Origin: Carex sylvatica
Lineage: Eukaryota > Streptophyta > Magnoliopsida > Poales > Cyperaceae
NCBI GenBank assembly: GCA_964058845.1
Contig: CAXKVR010000190.1
Location: 1 to 64,000 of the forward strand
Length of the DNA stretch: 64,000 nt
Direction of reading: 5' to 3'
Part shown: in pieces, positions 47,195 through 58,960 of the stretch
Layout of the letters: each line of letters opens with the position of its first letter
How positions within the stretch are numbered: the stretch's first letter is position 1
Notes under the pieces: generated by a model
The model's input: only the letters and a program-made list of their open reading frames with translations
Database searches by the model: none
What the model was told of the DNA's origin: nothing
Position numbers and translations under genes: made by a program

Positions 47195-47403
47195 TGTTAG
47201 TTATGTTAGTTATGTTTGTTAGGTAGTTAAAGCTGTTAGTGATTAGTTAGGTAGTTAATCAAGAGATTAGACTACTAGATTCTGTTGAGATGTAACTGAC
47301 GGCTTGTATTGATCTTTCTTTATATACTCCACAGTAACTTGTAAACAATTAAGCAAGAATCAATAGAAGAAATTCTTCTTCAATTCTCCCTTCTTATTCT
47401 CTT
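47125..47403 (+). repeat. Copia right LTR
   Basis: Matches the left LTR and follows the polypurine tract gcgggggag. Confidence 0.9.
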
Positions 47404-48083
47404 TACCAATGCAACATGCATTGGCATTGCCATTAAAACAATTTCCGCTGAGCGGTATTTCGCAATGCAGGGTTGGCGCGACAACCGCAATAATGCAAAG
47501 AAATTAATGATATATATAACAAATGAAACAAAAAATGGACCTCATATTTTTATATATAATATCAGTGTACATATGATAAGTTGATGACTTGATGAGAGAA
47601 TAAATTTGTCAACTAGTAAGGTCCCCCGGAAAGATATTTAAGATAAAGATAGGCTAGGAATGGGTAATTGTACGGACGAGACAGGTTGCCTCTGACCAAG
47701 ATAAAGTCCACTTCTAGAGGCATTAAATTGTTGATTTTGTTATCCCTAGCCTGAGCCACTCAGATTCATCCTTTCAATCTTTAGGTTGTGTTTAAGAGAA
47801 GGTGAAATAGCGTTCATTAAAAGAAAGGGAAGGGAGTGGAGGTGAAATTTCAGTAGTTCGGACTTAACTGAAGTTGTTCTCTTGCTCTAGAACAAGAAAA
47901 TCAAAGGGAAAGTGGAGGGGAGCGGAGGAGAGCAATTAAAGGGGAGTTCGCTGTACAAAAGCTCTGATATTTATCCCTCCCAAATCAGATTGTAGAGGAA
48001 ATGAAATCAATGCTAATTCCTCCCTTTCTCTTCCGTTCCTTTCCTCTACGCAAAGGTTTCTGAAGCACAATCTTAGTTTCTAA
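47404..48083. other. Intergenic, nothing recognised
   Basis: Unique-looking, moderately AT-rich DNA between the Copia element and the LINE. Confidence 0.5.
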
Positions 48084-48093
48084 CATTATATAT

Positions 48094-49776
48094 TCAACTG
48101 CAAGCCATGCATGTTATTTGCAGACGACACACTGTTTATACTACAATCAACAACACAGCAAATGCAGTTTCTAAAGATAGTACTGAATATATTTCAAAAA
48201 CTTGCTGGTTTGAAGGTTAATCTGAAAAAATCAGAACTGGTAATTACATCAGCTGAGCAGCAGGAGGTGCAGCAACTGGCTAGAGTAATGAACTGCAAGG
48301 AAGCTAACTTTTCGATTATATACCTAGGGATGCCACTGTTAAATAAGAGACTGAAGAAGGAGCACTATAATGCGCTTATACACAAAATAGATAAGAAGTT
48401 GCCAGCATGGAAAGCTTCAATGCTCTCGATAGGAGGAATGATAACACTGATTAATGCTGTACTCACGGCCATGCCAGTTTACATGATGCAGACCTTTATA
48501 CTACCTAAATGGGTTATAAAGAGAATAGACAAGGCAAAGAGGAAGTTTCTATGGCATGGGCACAAAGCACAAGGGGATAGATATCTAAGCTTGGCAGCTT
48601 GGGAACTGGTAACTAAACTGAAGAGGATGGGAGGACTTGGAATTAAAGATATGCACATCTTCAATCAAGCACTCATGGTAAAGATCATGTGGAAATGGAT
48701 ACAACCAAAAAACCCGGACTGGATGGAAATTATTGCGCTAACAGACACAGTGCATAGGCCATGGGAATTATCGCAGGCAACAACTTTTTGGAAAAACTTG
48801 GCACCCATAGCACCATTTTTCAGTTTGTCTGTAAGTTACAAATTGGGGAATGGAAAACATATACAGTTTTGGAATGATAGGTGGGTACTGGGACCATTAA
48901 AGGAAAGATATCGGGCGCTGTATGAACAATCGGGCAATAAAAATGGATCAGTACATGAGATAAAAGGAGAGGGAAATTGGAACTTTTGTTTGGGGAGTCA
49001 TGTTTCAGAGGAAGTGCAGGCTCAAGAACATTTGCTTAGAGAAGAATTAGGGCAACATAATGAGCTGAGAGAGGACCAAGCGAATGAGGTCACTTGGAAA
49101 TTGACAAAGGAAGGAGAATTCACAGTCAAGTCATTTTACAATGGAAGGGTGGAAGGGCCATACATAGGAATACAAGTTTCTAGAGTATGGAAAATAAAAG
49201 CACCAACAAGAGTACATGTATTTATCTGGCTCATGTTGCAGGACAAAATACTGACAATACATAACCTAAAGAGGAGAGGTTGGGAGATGCCAAATAGATG
49301 TTCCCTGTGTTGTCAACAGGAAGAAACAGTCAAGCATATGTTCATGGCTTGTCAGTATACCAACAGAGTTACACGGATGGTGGAACGAATGCAGCCAGAG
49401 ATGACAGGTTTGCTGGTAAGGGGACATTATAAGCACAACATATTAAATGCGGCTCAAAGGAAAATCCAAAAAATTCAGGTAGTAATTTGCTTTGTAATAT
49501 GGAGAGAAAGATGTGCAAGAATTTTTAGAGAGGAGAGGAAGATGCCCGTGAATATTGCGTGAGAAATATTGCAGGAGTATAGAAGCTGGTTTGATGTGCA
49601 TTAGGGTTGATGCACAAAATGCAGCAGTGATTTAATCACTGTATTTTTTAGTAAATTTTTTTCTTTTCTCTTTTCTTTCTTACCTTGTAAATAAACTCTG
49701 TAAATTGGTACTTGAGTGTTTGATTTAATGGAATCTGGGGGGCTTGACCCCCACATTTCTTTTTAAAAAAAAAAAC
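48094..49776 (+). mobile_element. 5'-truncated LINE with 10 bp TSD
   Basis: Target duplication cattatatat at 48084-48093 and 49777-49786. The element begins inside the reverse-transcriptase domain and ends in a T-rich 3' UTR, a hairpin (ggggggcttgaccccc) and a poly(A) tail. This is the standard product of target-primed reverse transcription that stopped early. Confidence 0.88.
48111..49562 (+). pseudogene. LINE reverse transcriptase C-terminal part
   Basis: An open frame of 483 codons starts at the catalytic FADD motif of plant L1-type reverse transcriptase (MLFADDTLFI). It continues through the thumb/linker (LAGLKVNLKKSELV, IIYLGMPL, GGMITLINAVLTAMPVY, FLWHG) to a zf-RVT domain (FTVKSFYN, WKIKAPTRVHVFIWLM, RCSLCCQQEETVKHMFMAC). 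The endonuclease and most RT palm motifs are missing because of 5' truncation, so it cannot act alone. The absence of stops shows it is recent. Confidence 0.88.
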
Positions 49777-49786
49777 CATTATATAT

Positions 49787-50865
49787 CCTAACACTGACCT
49801 TATTAGTTTATATATTCCCGGCCCATATTTCTCAGAATTTTTTATTAATAGAAATTATCATAAAATAATTTAAAATATTAAATGAATTGTATTCATATTT
49901 CGATTTCATAGAAAAATCATAATTTTTGTTTAGTTCCTTTATAATATCTTAAAGGTTTCCGGTTCCATTATTAGTACTAGCCAATTATATCCTCGAATAA
50001 TCAGTGCGGATCCACGTTGGTTCGGAGGGGGAGGGACCCATGCAAAAGGAGAAGAAAACGAAAGAGCTAGGAGCCGCACTTAAAAGGGCTTTAAAAAAAC
50101 TGTTTTTTTTTTTTTTTTTTTTCAATTGTTTTGGCGTGATACAGTGATATTTAGGATTCTAAAGGAATTGAATTTTTTTTCCAATTATTGCTATGAGATT
50201 GAAATATGAAAGCTATGCATCAAATAGTCTGTATTATTTTAAAATAATTTCTATAATTAAATAATTCTGCAAGCTTCTCTTTATAACAATTTCTGATTTT
50301 TTTTTCACGAGATGTATAAAAATCTCAAGTTAAGACGAAACGAAATAATAAAACGAACACTGTTGCGACGGTGGGGATCTCTGCTTATAAGTGGTTTGAA
50401 AGATCTAATATAAAATTTAGATTCCTTTGTCCTAGAAATTTTCAGTTTGGCAACCAATATTGGTTTATTTTTATCATTTTGAACATGAGAAAATTGTTCA
50501 CATAAGGACTATATAGTAAAATGAATAAAATAAAATAAAAAGGCCATCCGTTGTGTTATGATCTTTTTATATGTTTGGGGGCTCGAGGGAGATTTAGATT
50601 GTATATTAGAGGATAAAAAATAGTTAATTCAGTATTTAATGAAAAGTTAATAATTGATTAAATGAAAAATGATGAAATTTAATATAAAAATGACGGAAGA
50701 AATTGAAGATTTTTTTATTTATTTATGAAAATACTGATAGTAATTAACTCTATAATTTTGGAAATTGTTTTTTTAAATAATAATTAAGGTTAAGTTGATG
50801 GTGGAGGAAAACTCACTCATTATTTGAGCAGAAAAGACAAGATGAAATTAAACCATCCGATTTCG
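49787..50865. other. Intergenic, nothing recognised
   Basis: AT-rich, with a poly-T tract at about 50103-50122. Confidence 0.5.
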
Positions 50866-51191
50866 GAGGGGTGATCCGGATTCGTATTCGAAAATTAGAT
50901 ACGAATATTCGATATTTGAATATCTGGACTGATACAGATATAATTTTAAATTTTTAATTATCCGTATCTAAAGAGTAGATATATATCAAATAATTTAATA
51001 TATATTATGAAAAGAATATGCTATATATTTATCACTATAATTAGATAAATATTATGAACTCTCGTATTTTTAAATAAATATAGTAGTATATATTGAAAAA
51101 TAAATATCCGATCCATATCTAGTTTAATATCTATCCCAAAAATAAAACTGAATAGGAATATGGTTCACTATCCGATCCGTTTTCACCCCTA
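50866..51191. mobile_element. Possible hAT-type MITE (about 326 bp)
   Basis: The left end GAGGGGTGATCCGGATTCG and the right-end complement TAGGGGTGAAAACGGATCGG are similar. The interior has 'tatccgtatct'-type repeats in both arms. No matching 8 bp flanks were found. Confidence 0.45.
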
Positions 51192-53854
51192 TAATGATAA
51201 TATGCATGGTATTTTTGTCAATTAAACAACATGAAATCATAGACATCGTCCTTTTTTTTTCTTTTTCTTTTTTTTCTGTGTTGCCCGAAAAATTAACCTT
51301 TTACGTACATATGGTTAGAGAATCTTCTTCAAGTTACAAGAAAGCAAACGATCATAACTTTATTTCTTCGCCATGCAAAGCAGCAAAAGTAAGAATTCCT
51401 GGAACCATGCATGCTTGCTCGGTCTGCTTTTGTATAAAAACAACAACATCTCTGTAAAGAATACAGAATAATATATCGCTTTCTATATATATATATATTA
51501 TATTTTTCTGTCTTATTTTTGGGATAAACTTGATGTCACTACCAAAAGTAGTCTCCTCTCAACTTTTAAAAGGAGTTGTCCCAGCATAATAATAAACTTA
51601 TATATTATATCAACGAGGCAGGAAGTAAATTTGTGTTGTATATTTGTATTATGTTGTGTCGGGATAAATATGTTGTAACTTTGGTTAAGTATTATGTGTA
51701 TAGTGATCAAGACAATTTTTTCATGTCAAAAACAGCATTCACATCATGTTAATGTTAGTTATGTTGTGATCATATTGTGGTTAAACTAATGTGTTGATCC
51801 ATGTGACTGGTTAAATTTAACTATTTTTTCTGTAATTTATATTAGTTTATTAACTATGTGTTATTTTTATTGAGTGTTAATTTAGGTATGTGTTAGGAAA
51901 TAAGTGTGTATATCAGAGTACACAAAAAGTTCACAGAGAGTGCATATATGTCTAGAGAATAGATTCATGAGAGGTAGAGATTGAACCGTCAAACTAATTG
52001 GAAGCGTCCTTTGTTCGAAGTATAAAATATTCATTCATGATGACAATACCATTTGGGTTATGACCGAAAGGAGAAGAGGGGGTGGGGGCTGGGTGCACAT
52101 GAATGTTGTCAGATTTTCTAATAATAAAGTTTAAATACATATATGATCAATTATATAAAAAAAATTCAAACTATGAGAGTTAATTATATAAAAAATTTAT
52201 GTCAAAAATGGGATCAATTTTACCGTACTATTTTTACGCTAAATTATATATAAAATTAAACATAAATATAAAGTTTTTAAAATTAAATGGCTGTCAATTG
52301 ACCTTCATTAGATCTTCTTAGATCCGTCTCTGATGGGGGTATGTTTTCGATGCCCGATAATACATGTTGATATGTGTTGAGATCCGTGCTGATAAATTTA
52401 GATTCACACAAATCTAAACTATGCAGTGGATTCAAATCTCGATGCATATCAGATGATTTAGACCAAGTATCAGATCGAATTTGATCTGATATCTATCGAA
52501 ACTCTCCTATATATGTCTTGACCAAAACATTTAGATCTATAATTTGTCAATAACCCTCAACAATTTTTTTTTGTTATTGATTCACCTTAAGTTTGTGAAA
52601 AAAGAGAAAGAAAAAAAATATCACGGATGAGGCTACGGTGCTTTATAATGTACATTGAAGTACATTATGGCACTTTAAGTTTGTGAAAAAGAGAAAGAAG
52701 TCACCACTGTCTAGTGCAGTTTAGTAAGACACTCCACTCTTCTAAAGGAGATGTGGGTTCGATCTCTGTGAAAGACAGAAAAATGTGTGTGACCTATGGA
52801 TAATTCTAAAAAAATAAAAAATAAAAATTACGAATGTCGCTATGGCGCTTAAAGCACCATGACCTCAGTCCATAGTTTACAATATATTAGCAACAATAAT
52901 GTAAATAAATACTCATAAAAATAATGTAAATAAATAAAGAAATAGATAAATAAAGGAGGGCTGTGCGCTGAAAATGTAAAAAAGCAGTTTACATTATTTT
53001 GGCAACAATTCCCATTGGTCCTGACATATGGATGTCACGATGCATCAGTGCAAACCGTGACATAATCATTCTAGGTTTTTAGCCTCTTTAGGAGCATGAT
53101 TTGTCTCTGACTTGGTTTAATTTAGCTAAAAGCATGACTGCATGGTCAGACAATGAGTGAGTTATCTATCCCTAGGATTATGTTTGCACCATTTTTGGTA
53201 CAAGAAGAAACCAAAAATCTCAGTGACACAACGATGTGAATAACCTACACAGCTACACTAGAGAGAGAGACATGCATGATGCCATGATCCCCCCTGTCAC
53301 CCTCTCTTAGATGGAAACCAATTAAGTCAATATTGATCTTAAATGTGCATCGCATAATAGTTTTACTAATTAAAACTAATGAAAAGAACAGGAGAGATTA
53401 AATAGCAATAGAGTGCAGGAGAAAATATATATACACAAATGGAAAAAAGCAAAGATGGACCACTTGAAATGCTTCAACTCTTCATGTAATTCCCTCAATT
53501 TTATTTTGTTAAATATTTTTTTTTATTGTTGTTTAGAATCTTTTGTTAGACAAACTGTTTAATATATATGAATTTTCTATTGCAGATGAAAAGGTGACAC
53601 TAAACCAAAAGTACTTTGATTCTCTCTTCTTGCACACTTGTTTAGGTACATCTTTATTATTTGTCTTTCGGCTTTAATTAACTGCCTATAACCATTCACA
53701 TAGGATCAATTTCCTCTCCGTTTCAAATCAATTGGAGACGTCCGTTCTTGTTTTCTAACAAGTATGCCAATAAATATTATTTAGAAGTAAAAAAGCTACT
53801 GAAACATATCTTTTTTTTAATAGCACCATTTATTTACTGCTTTTTTTCCCCGCA
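51192..53854. other. Intergenic with small repeats
   Basis: No gene is seen. Small hairpins at about 52625-52680 (aatgtacattgaagtacatt) and 52835-52870 (tatggcgcttaaagcaccat) resemble MITE termini with 'ggctatggtac'-type ends. A SINE-like segment is listed separately. Confidence 0.4.
52690..52815 (+). mobile_element. SINE-like unit with tRNA-type boxes
   Basis: Box A-like 'tagtgcagtttagtaag' (about 52711-52727) and box B 'ggttcgatctc' (about 52755-52765), followed by an A-rich end (about 52805-52830). The layout is like 15528-15730 but the sequence is different. Confidence 0.45.
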
Positions 53855-54205
53855 AAAGTGATAATTCACCTGTTTAATTACAAAACAATGGAGCTCATAC
53901 AAAGCATAACATGGGACGAAGAATTCAAAATAAAACTCAACTAAGAAATACGGCTAAACAAAGCACAATAGGAACTATACCATCACAACAAAATCATGAA
54001 GTAAACAATAACTGTCAAATTCAACTAAATGTTATCACTAATGACAATAACACTCAAAGAGAAAGAACTAGCTGAAAAGGGACTTGGTAGAAGACCAGCA
54101 GATGCATCAATAGCATTGTAAACAGCTCTGTCACACAAGTAATCAGTTAGGTCCACCATTCTAAACCAAGATCAGAGTCCACATCTGAATCCAACTGGGA
54201 GCATT
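53855..54205 (-). mobile_element. LINE 3' remnant, inverse orientation
   Basis: On the minus strand, 'tctgatcttggtttagaatg' and the following roughly 100 bp match the coding end of the LINE remnant near 40930-41090 ('cttggtcttggtttagacgg'). A 3' UTR and short hairpin (aggtgaattatcactttt) follow. Heavily decayed. Confidence 0.6.
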
Positions 54206-55814
54206 TACTGCTTTTATTGAACATGCATTGTGTTGCAAATTAATATTACTACTAAAAGGAAAATTAAATAAAAAAACGAAAAGAATGTAGTACAAATTAA
54301 GGCACTCTCCAGTTCCATGTATATAAAAGAGATCAGAAGAACTATTTTAAAGAAAGCAATCAATAACAAATGAAGTACCGGGAGTTTTAATAATAATAAG
54401 ACTATAAGAGATTAAAAAAATAGAGTTGCAATGATGAAACGAAATTTTCAAACCGCATATTCTCATTCTCTTTTAATCAGCCAATTAATTAGAGTACTAA
54501 TAGAATTAGCTAGGTCAACATCACTATATATGTCATGCTAATCATTCTTAATTAGTATGCCAAAGTTCAAAGTAAATATCTTACAGTGTAAGCCACCTTT
54601 TCTATTTGCTCTCCAATCCTTTTCTCCAATTTTTGTGTCCTAATTAATTTGATCAAAGAAGAACATTAATTGGACCTCTCTATTGTACTATACCATCTTT
54701 TTTTCTTGTTTTGTTTCCCACTTGGTACTTGGTATATGTGGTAATGTGGTCCAAGTGAATGTTTTATTGTGCACTATTGGTAAAATAAAAGAAGGAACAT
54801 TCATAAGGAATTAATTGAGAGCGGAACCTTTTGACCTCCAAAATTTTAGGTTAAGCAAAGGGCAATAAATTAACTTATCAGCAAGTTCCAAAGTGCTGCA
54901 TTATACTCAATGGTGAAATGTGACTCTTTGCAAAGCTCACAAAATTAATATAATCGGTAACTCATTGTTTTTTTTTTTGTGGTAAGAGAATTTTAGGTTT
55001 TCAATTGATGAGTGCATTGAATCACATAACTAAATTACAACAAAAAAATCACACAACTAATATTACTTAGAGATATAATTTAGAGTTATAATAATTTCTT
55101 TTCTAAACAACCTTTTTAATATTTTTTTTGGTTTTTTTTAATCTAAATTGTGATGGTTTAAAGGACATTATGATCTTTTACAAAACACAGAAATATTTTG
55201 ATGGCCAACACCGCCAATTTCTTCAGTTTCTAGTGAAATGAAGTGGTGATTATATATTGTTTTTTAATTAAGTCAAATTTAACTAATTCTAGAGGCAAGA
55301 AAAAATAAGTTAAGCAAAAATAATAATTCGTTAGTTCCATTATAAGGAGGAACATCAACATGTTGTTATATATTTTTCTTTACTTTGAAAATAATTTGAA
55401 TTAATTAAACAGGTGTATGTTGTCCTTTATATGAAATTGACGGGACTTACAAACAATACAGCATTTCAGGTCGAGTCAAGCAAGCAATGCCGAACCAGAA
55501 ATAAGACAAAATCTATAATCCAATCTCCCCAGGATCTGGAAATAGATTTGCAAATTTGTCGTACACATTTGAGATGCATTGCATGATTTGATGCCAATCA
55601 AAAAGCCGGAATTAGGGGCTTGATAGCATTCTTTATATCCCGGATCGTTATTTCAGACAGCAACTGAAATCTGATTTAGAGCATAGTCTGATAAAGTACG
55701 AATAACGATAAATTTCCGTACAAATTTCAGTGCGGTTGATGAGACAAACCTCTGACATATATCTTCGAGTAAGATTTTGAATATGACTACTAAGTACTAA
55801 TGGACCCAACAGGA
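54206..55814. other. Intergenic, nothing recognised
   Basis: AT-rich DNA with no supported feature. Confidence 0.5.
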
Positions 55815-55822
55815 ACCCAAAT

Positions 55823-56520
55823 TAGGGCTGTGCTCTCGGACCGGATCCGGGCGGACCGGGTTTACCCGGGGTCGGGCCACGGGTTTGGTCGGGTACGGGT
55901 AGGTCGGGTAAACGGGTATCTCGGGGCGGGTATACTCGGGTATAATTTTCAAAAACCGTACCCGATCCGAGTTTTACCCGTGCCCGTGGTACCCGGCACG
56001 GGTAGGGCGGTCCGGGTCGGGTACCCGGTCCGGTCCGGTTTTTTTTTTTTTTTTTTTTTTTTTTTCTGTTTTTTTTCTGGTTTTTTCTGTTTTTTTTTTT
56101 TTTTTTTTTTTTTTAGGCGGCAAATTCGAAATTTCAAAAAAATTTGAATTTTTTCGAATTTTTTTGAATTTTTTCTGAATTTTTTTGAAATTTTTTTGAA
56201 TTTTTTTGAATTTTTCTGAATTTTTTTGAATTTTTTTGAATTTTTTAACGGGTACGGGTCGGGTACGGGGTCGGGTACGGGGTCGGGTACAGGTCGGGTA
56301 CGGGTCGGGTCGGGTCGGGTCGGGTCGGGTCGGGTCGGACTTAAATCGGACCGGGTTTGGTCGGGTTTTGAACCAAAAAATCGTACCCTACCCGTTTTTT
56401 ACCCGTACCCGTGTACCCGTTTACCCGACCCATACCCGGGCTCGGGCACGGGTAACCCGGGTAACGGGCACGGGCGGGTACGGGTCGGGTCCGACCCGGG
56501 CGGGTAAAAGCAAACCTCTA
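55823..56520. mobile_element. GGGTC-rich non-autonomous hAT (698 bp), 8 bp TSD
   Basis: Perfect TSD acccaaat at 55815-55822 and 56521-56528. Ends TAGGGCTGTGCTCTCGG and (complement) TAGAGGTTTGCTTTTACC match the ends of the decayed hAT at 16989-22720. The body has a long poly-T tract (56039-56115), 'gaatttttttgaattttt' repeats, and dense GGGTC/GGGTAC units (about 56250-56338). Probably a deletion derivative of that hAT family. Confidence 0.88.
56249..56338 (+). repeat. GGGTC/GGGTAC tandem array, G-quadruplex candidate
   Basis: At least fifteen GGG tracts are separated by two or three bases within about 90 bp, more than enough for several G-quadruplexes on the plus strand. Weaker blocks of the same kind lie in the other subterminal parts of this family. 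Confidence 0.75.
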
Positions 56521-56528
56521 ACCCAAAT

Positions 56529-57400
56529 TGTAGGTATTTAAATCTGCTCTTTTTCCTCAGAAAATGAGCATTCTTCTATTTTTTTCATCCTAACAGTTAA
56601 AAGTTGATCACATAATTTCAATTACATTTGATTCGTTTTAATATATTATATTGATATAAAATAAAAAAATAATTGAAGCCATGTGATCAATTTTGAACGG
56701 TTTAGATGGAAGAATACGAGGATGCTCCTTTTAGATTTGAATCCAATTTTGTAGTATCATCTAGAGGTGAATTTAAAATGAATTTACGAGAATCAGTTTT
56801 CTAGATTAGAAATGTGATTGGCAAGTTTTTGTTCTGAATATTTGAAGTTTAAAGATTTTGACTCCTATGCTATCTAGAAAGAAATTTAGATAATACAAAT
56901 ACAAGTGCTTATTTCATTAAAAATTACAACTTAACATATGAGCCTGTATTTATTATCTTGGCAAATTTCGGATTTTATATTAAGATGTCTAAAATAAAAA
57001 AGTGTATGCATGATAAAATTGGATATGCTATCATTTTGCATTATAAAAATGTTAATTGAGAACAAATCTTTACTTTTTAATAACTTAGATATAAAATAAA
57101 CTTATGTAAAACTAAAAATACTTGATTACCAAGATAATATTATTTTAAAATTCAACCAAAAAATAAATCATCTATTATTAAGATTAAATGATTAATTGAA
57201 TAAGGAACTGAAGATTTTGATAAAAAGAATTTCTATATTTTATTGAGTATTGAATCATAACTACAATATCATACAGTGTGCTAATTATAGGAAAACAAAA
57301 ACAATATAGCCGTTGACATTAATTAAGTAAAGTATTAAACATAATCAGGAAAGTATTAAAGCAAATATTATGTAGCCGTTGAGTAGCTTCTGTAAATGGA
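56529..57400. other. Intergenic, nothing recognised
   Basis: AT-rich DNA. A weak inverse repeat near 56600-56690 ('catgtgatcaattttgaacg' region) was not defined as an element. Confidence 0.4.
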
Positions 57401-57499
57401 GCAATTAATCTTCAGCCAAATTAAGAGATTCGTATCTTTGAATATAATCTGAAAATTTCCACGTAACTTTTGATACGTGTCCTCAAGATCGATGTGCAT

Positions 57500-57720
57500 C
57501 TCCGGTTAGTGTTTTGCTCAGCTATTTTTCAACACTCCACTCAAGTGGGGATCTATAGAACAATAGAATCCAACTTATGTAATATATCTTGAAAATTTGA
57601 TTGTTATTGTTTTGCTTAGCTATTTTCAATACTTCACTCAAGTTGGGATCTATAGATCAATAGAATTCAACTTACGTAATATCTATACGAAATGACAATC
57701 AATCTTGATATGTTTTTGTG
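57500..57720. repeat. Direct repeat of about 110 bp
   Basis: 'agctattttcaatacttcac' and 'gggatctatagatcaatag' occur twice, near 57525-57600 and 57630-57700. They are part of, or next to, the Copia relic. Confidence 0.55.
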
Positions 57721-57730
57721 AAGATATCTG

Positions 57731-58960
57731 CTAATTGATTCTTGATGCTATGTAAGGTGTTTTAATTTTCTTCGATTGCACTTTCTCTTGTATGAAATGA
57801 CAATCAATCTTGACGTACTTTGTTCGTTCGTAAAACACCGGATTAGATACAATGTATCTAGCTGAGTTATTATCACAATATATTTTCATAGATTGGTCAT
57901 TTTTAAATCTCATGTTTTGTAATAATTATTTGAGCCAAATTAACTTACAGTTGCTGTTATTGTTCGATATTCCGCTTCAACACTTGATCTTGTTACAACA
58001 TTTTGTTTCTCACTTCTCTTTTTAATAAAGTTGCCTCCAACAAATTTACAATAGCCAATAGTCAATCGTTGATCGAAACTTCCTGTCCAATCCGCATCGG
58101 AGAAACCTACAATGGACAAATCATTGTATTCCTTAAAAGAAATACCTCGACCGAATGAACCTTAAGATATATAAGTATCCGTTTAACATCATCCATATGA
58201 CTTGTGCAAGGAGCATGCATAAATTGACTTATTGAACTAACCGCAGAAGCAATGTCGGAGTCTAGTGATAGTTAAAGTCTTTGAAATTGACCAACATTAT
58301 TTAAGGTTTCAATATCCTCGAGATTTATTCTTGTATTAATTTTATTGAAATGTTACTTAGTTTAGCTCCTAATTAAAAAAAAATAAATCTATTGTATATT
58401 TTATTTGTAAAATGAACAAATCTTTAGTTAAATTAGCTAATTTAATTTCTAAATAGTACTTAAGTTGTCCTAAGTCTTTAATGTCAAATTCGACTTTTAA
58501 GTAATGTGTAATTAGCTCAATATCACCTTCATTGTTTCCGGTAACAACTAAATCATTTACATATATTAACACAATCATATAGTCGAGTTTTTATTTATTT
58601 TAATAAACATGGATGAATCGGTTTCTAAAAAAGCATAACTGAGTTTAGTATACTATGTCCGGAGTGATTATTTGAGACCATAAATTGATTTGTGTAATTT
58701 ATATACCATACTTTTGTTATTTTCATTTCTATAATCCGGTTGTACGTTCATGTATATTTCCTCTCCTAATATCCCTCATAAGAAAACATTTTTAAAATTC
58801 ATTTGATATAAATTCTAATTTTAGTTCGTCGCAACAAACAATAATATCCTTTATGTTACTCATTTTTGCAACCGGTACAAAAATTTCTTTAAAATCTATA
58901 CTTTAAATTTGTGTAAATTCTTTTACTACCAATCTAATCTTATATCGTGTTCGGCAAAAT
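57731..58960 (-). pseudogene. pol: Decayed Copia pol fragment
   Basis: On the minus strand, from 58960 down: RT fragments (SIDFKEIFVPVAKM, SMVYKLHKSIYGLK), the active-site region IVLIYVNDLVVTG (58560), DIKDLGQLKYYLEI, then RNase H (GFSDADWTGSFDQR, RSSVEAEYRT) and the 3' end (IYCDNNSARYIVSNPVFYERTKYVKIDCHF, 57770-57890). Many frameshifts and stops. No LTRs were identified. It is unrelated by eye to the 42-47 kb element beyond family level and much older. Confidence 0.85.

Larger units (their letters stand above)
42466..47403 (+). mobile_element. Copia LTR retrotransposon (4.94 kb), disabled
   Basis: Two 279 bp LTRs (42466-42744, 47125-47403) differ at about nine positions. A primer-binding site complementary to initiator Met-tRNA follows the left LTR, and a purine tract (gcgggggag, 47115-47123) precedes the right LTR. 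The internal domain order is gag, protease, integrase, RT, RNase H, which is the Copia order. In-frame stops and at least one frameshift disable it. The TSD could not be resolved. It begins about 10 bp after the hAT element at 41755-42447. Confidence 0.92.

Noticed and set aside
42456..47412. Five-base TSD around the Copia element
   Set aside because: Flanks cctac and tacca do not match under any boundary I tried. Left unresolved.
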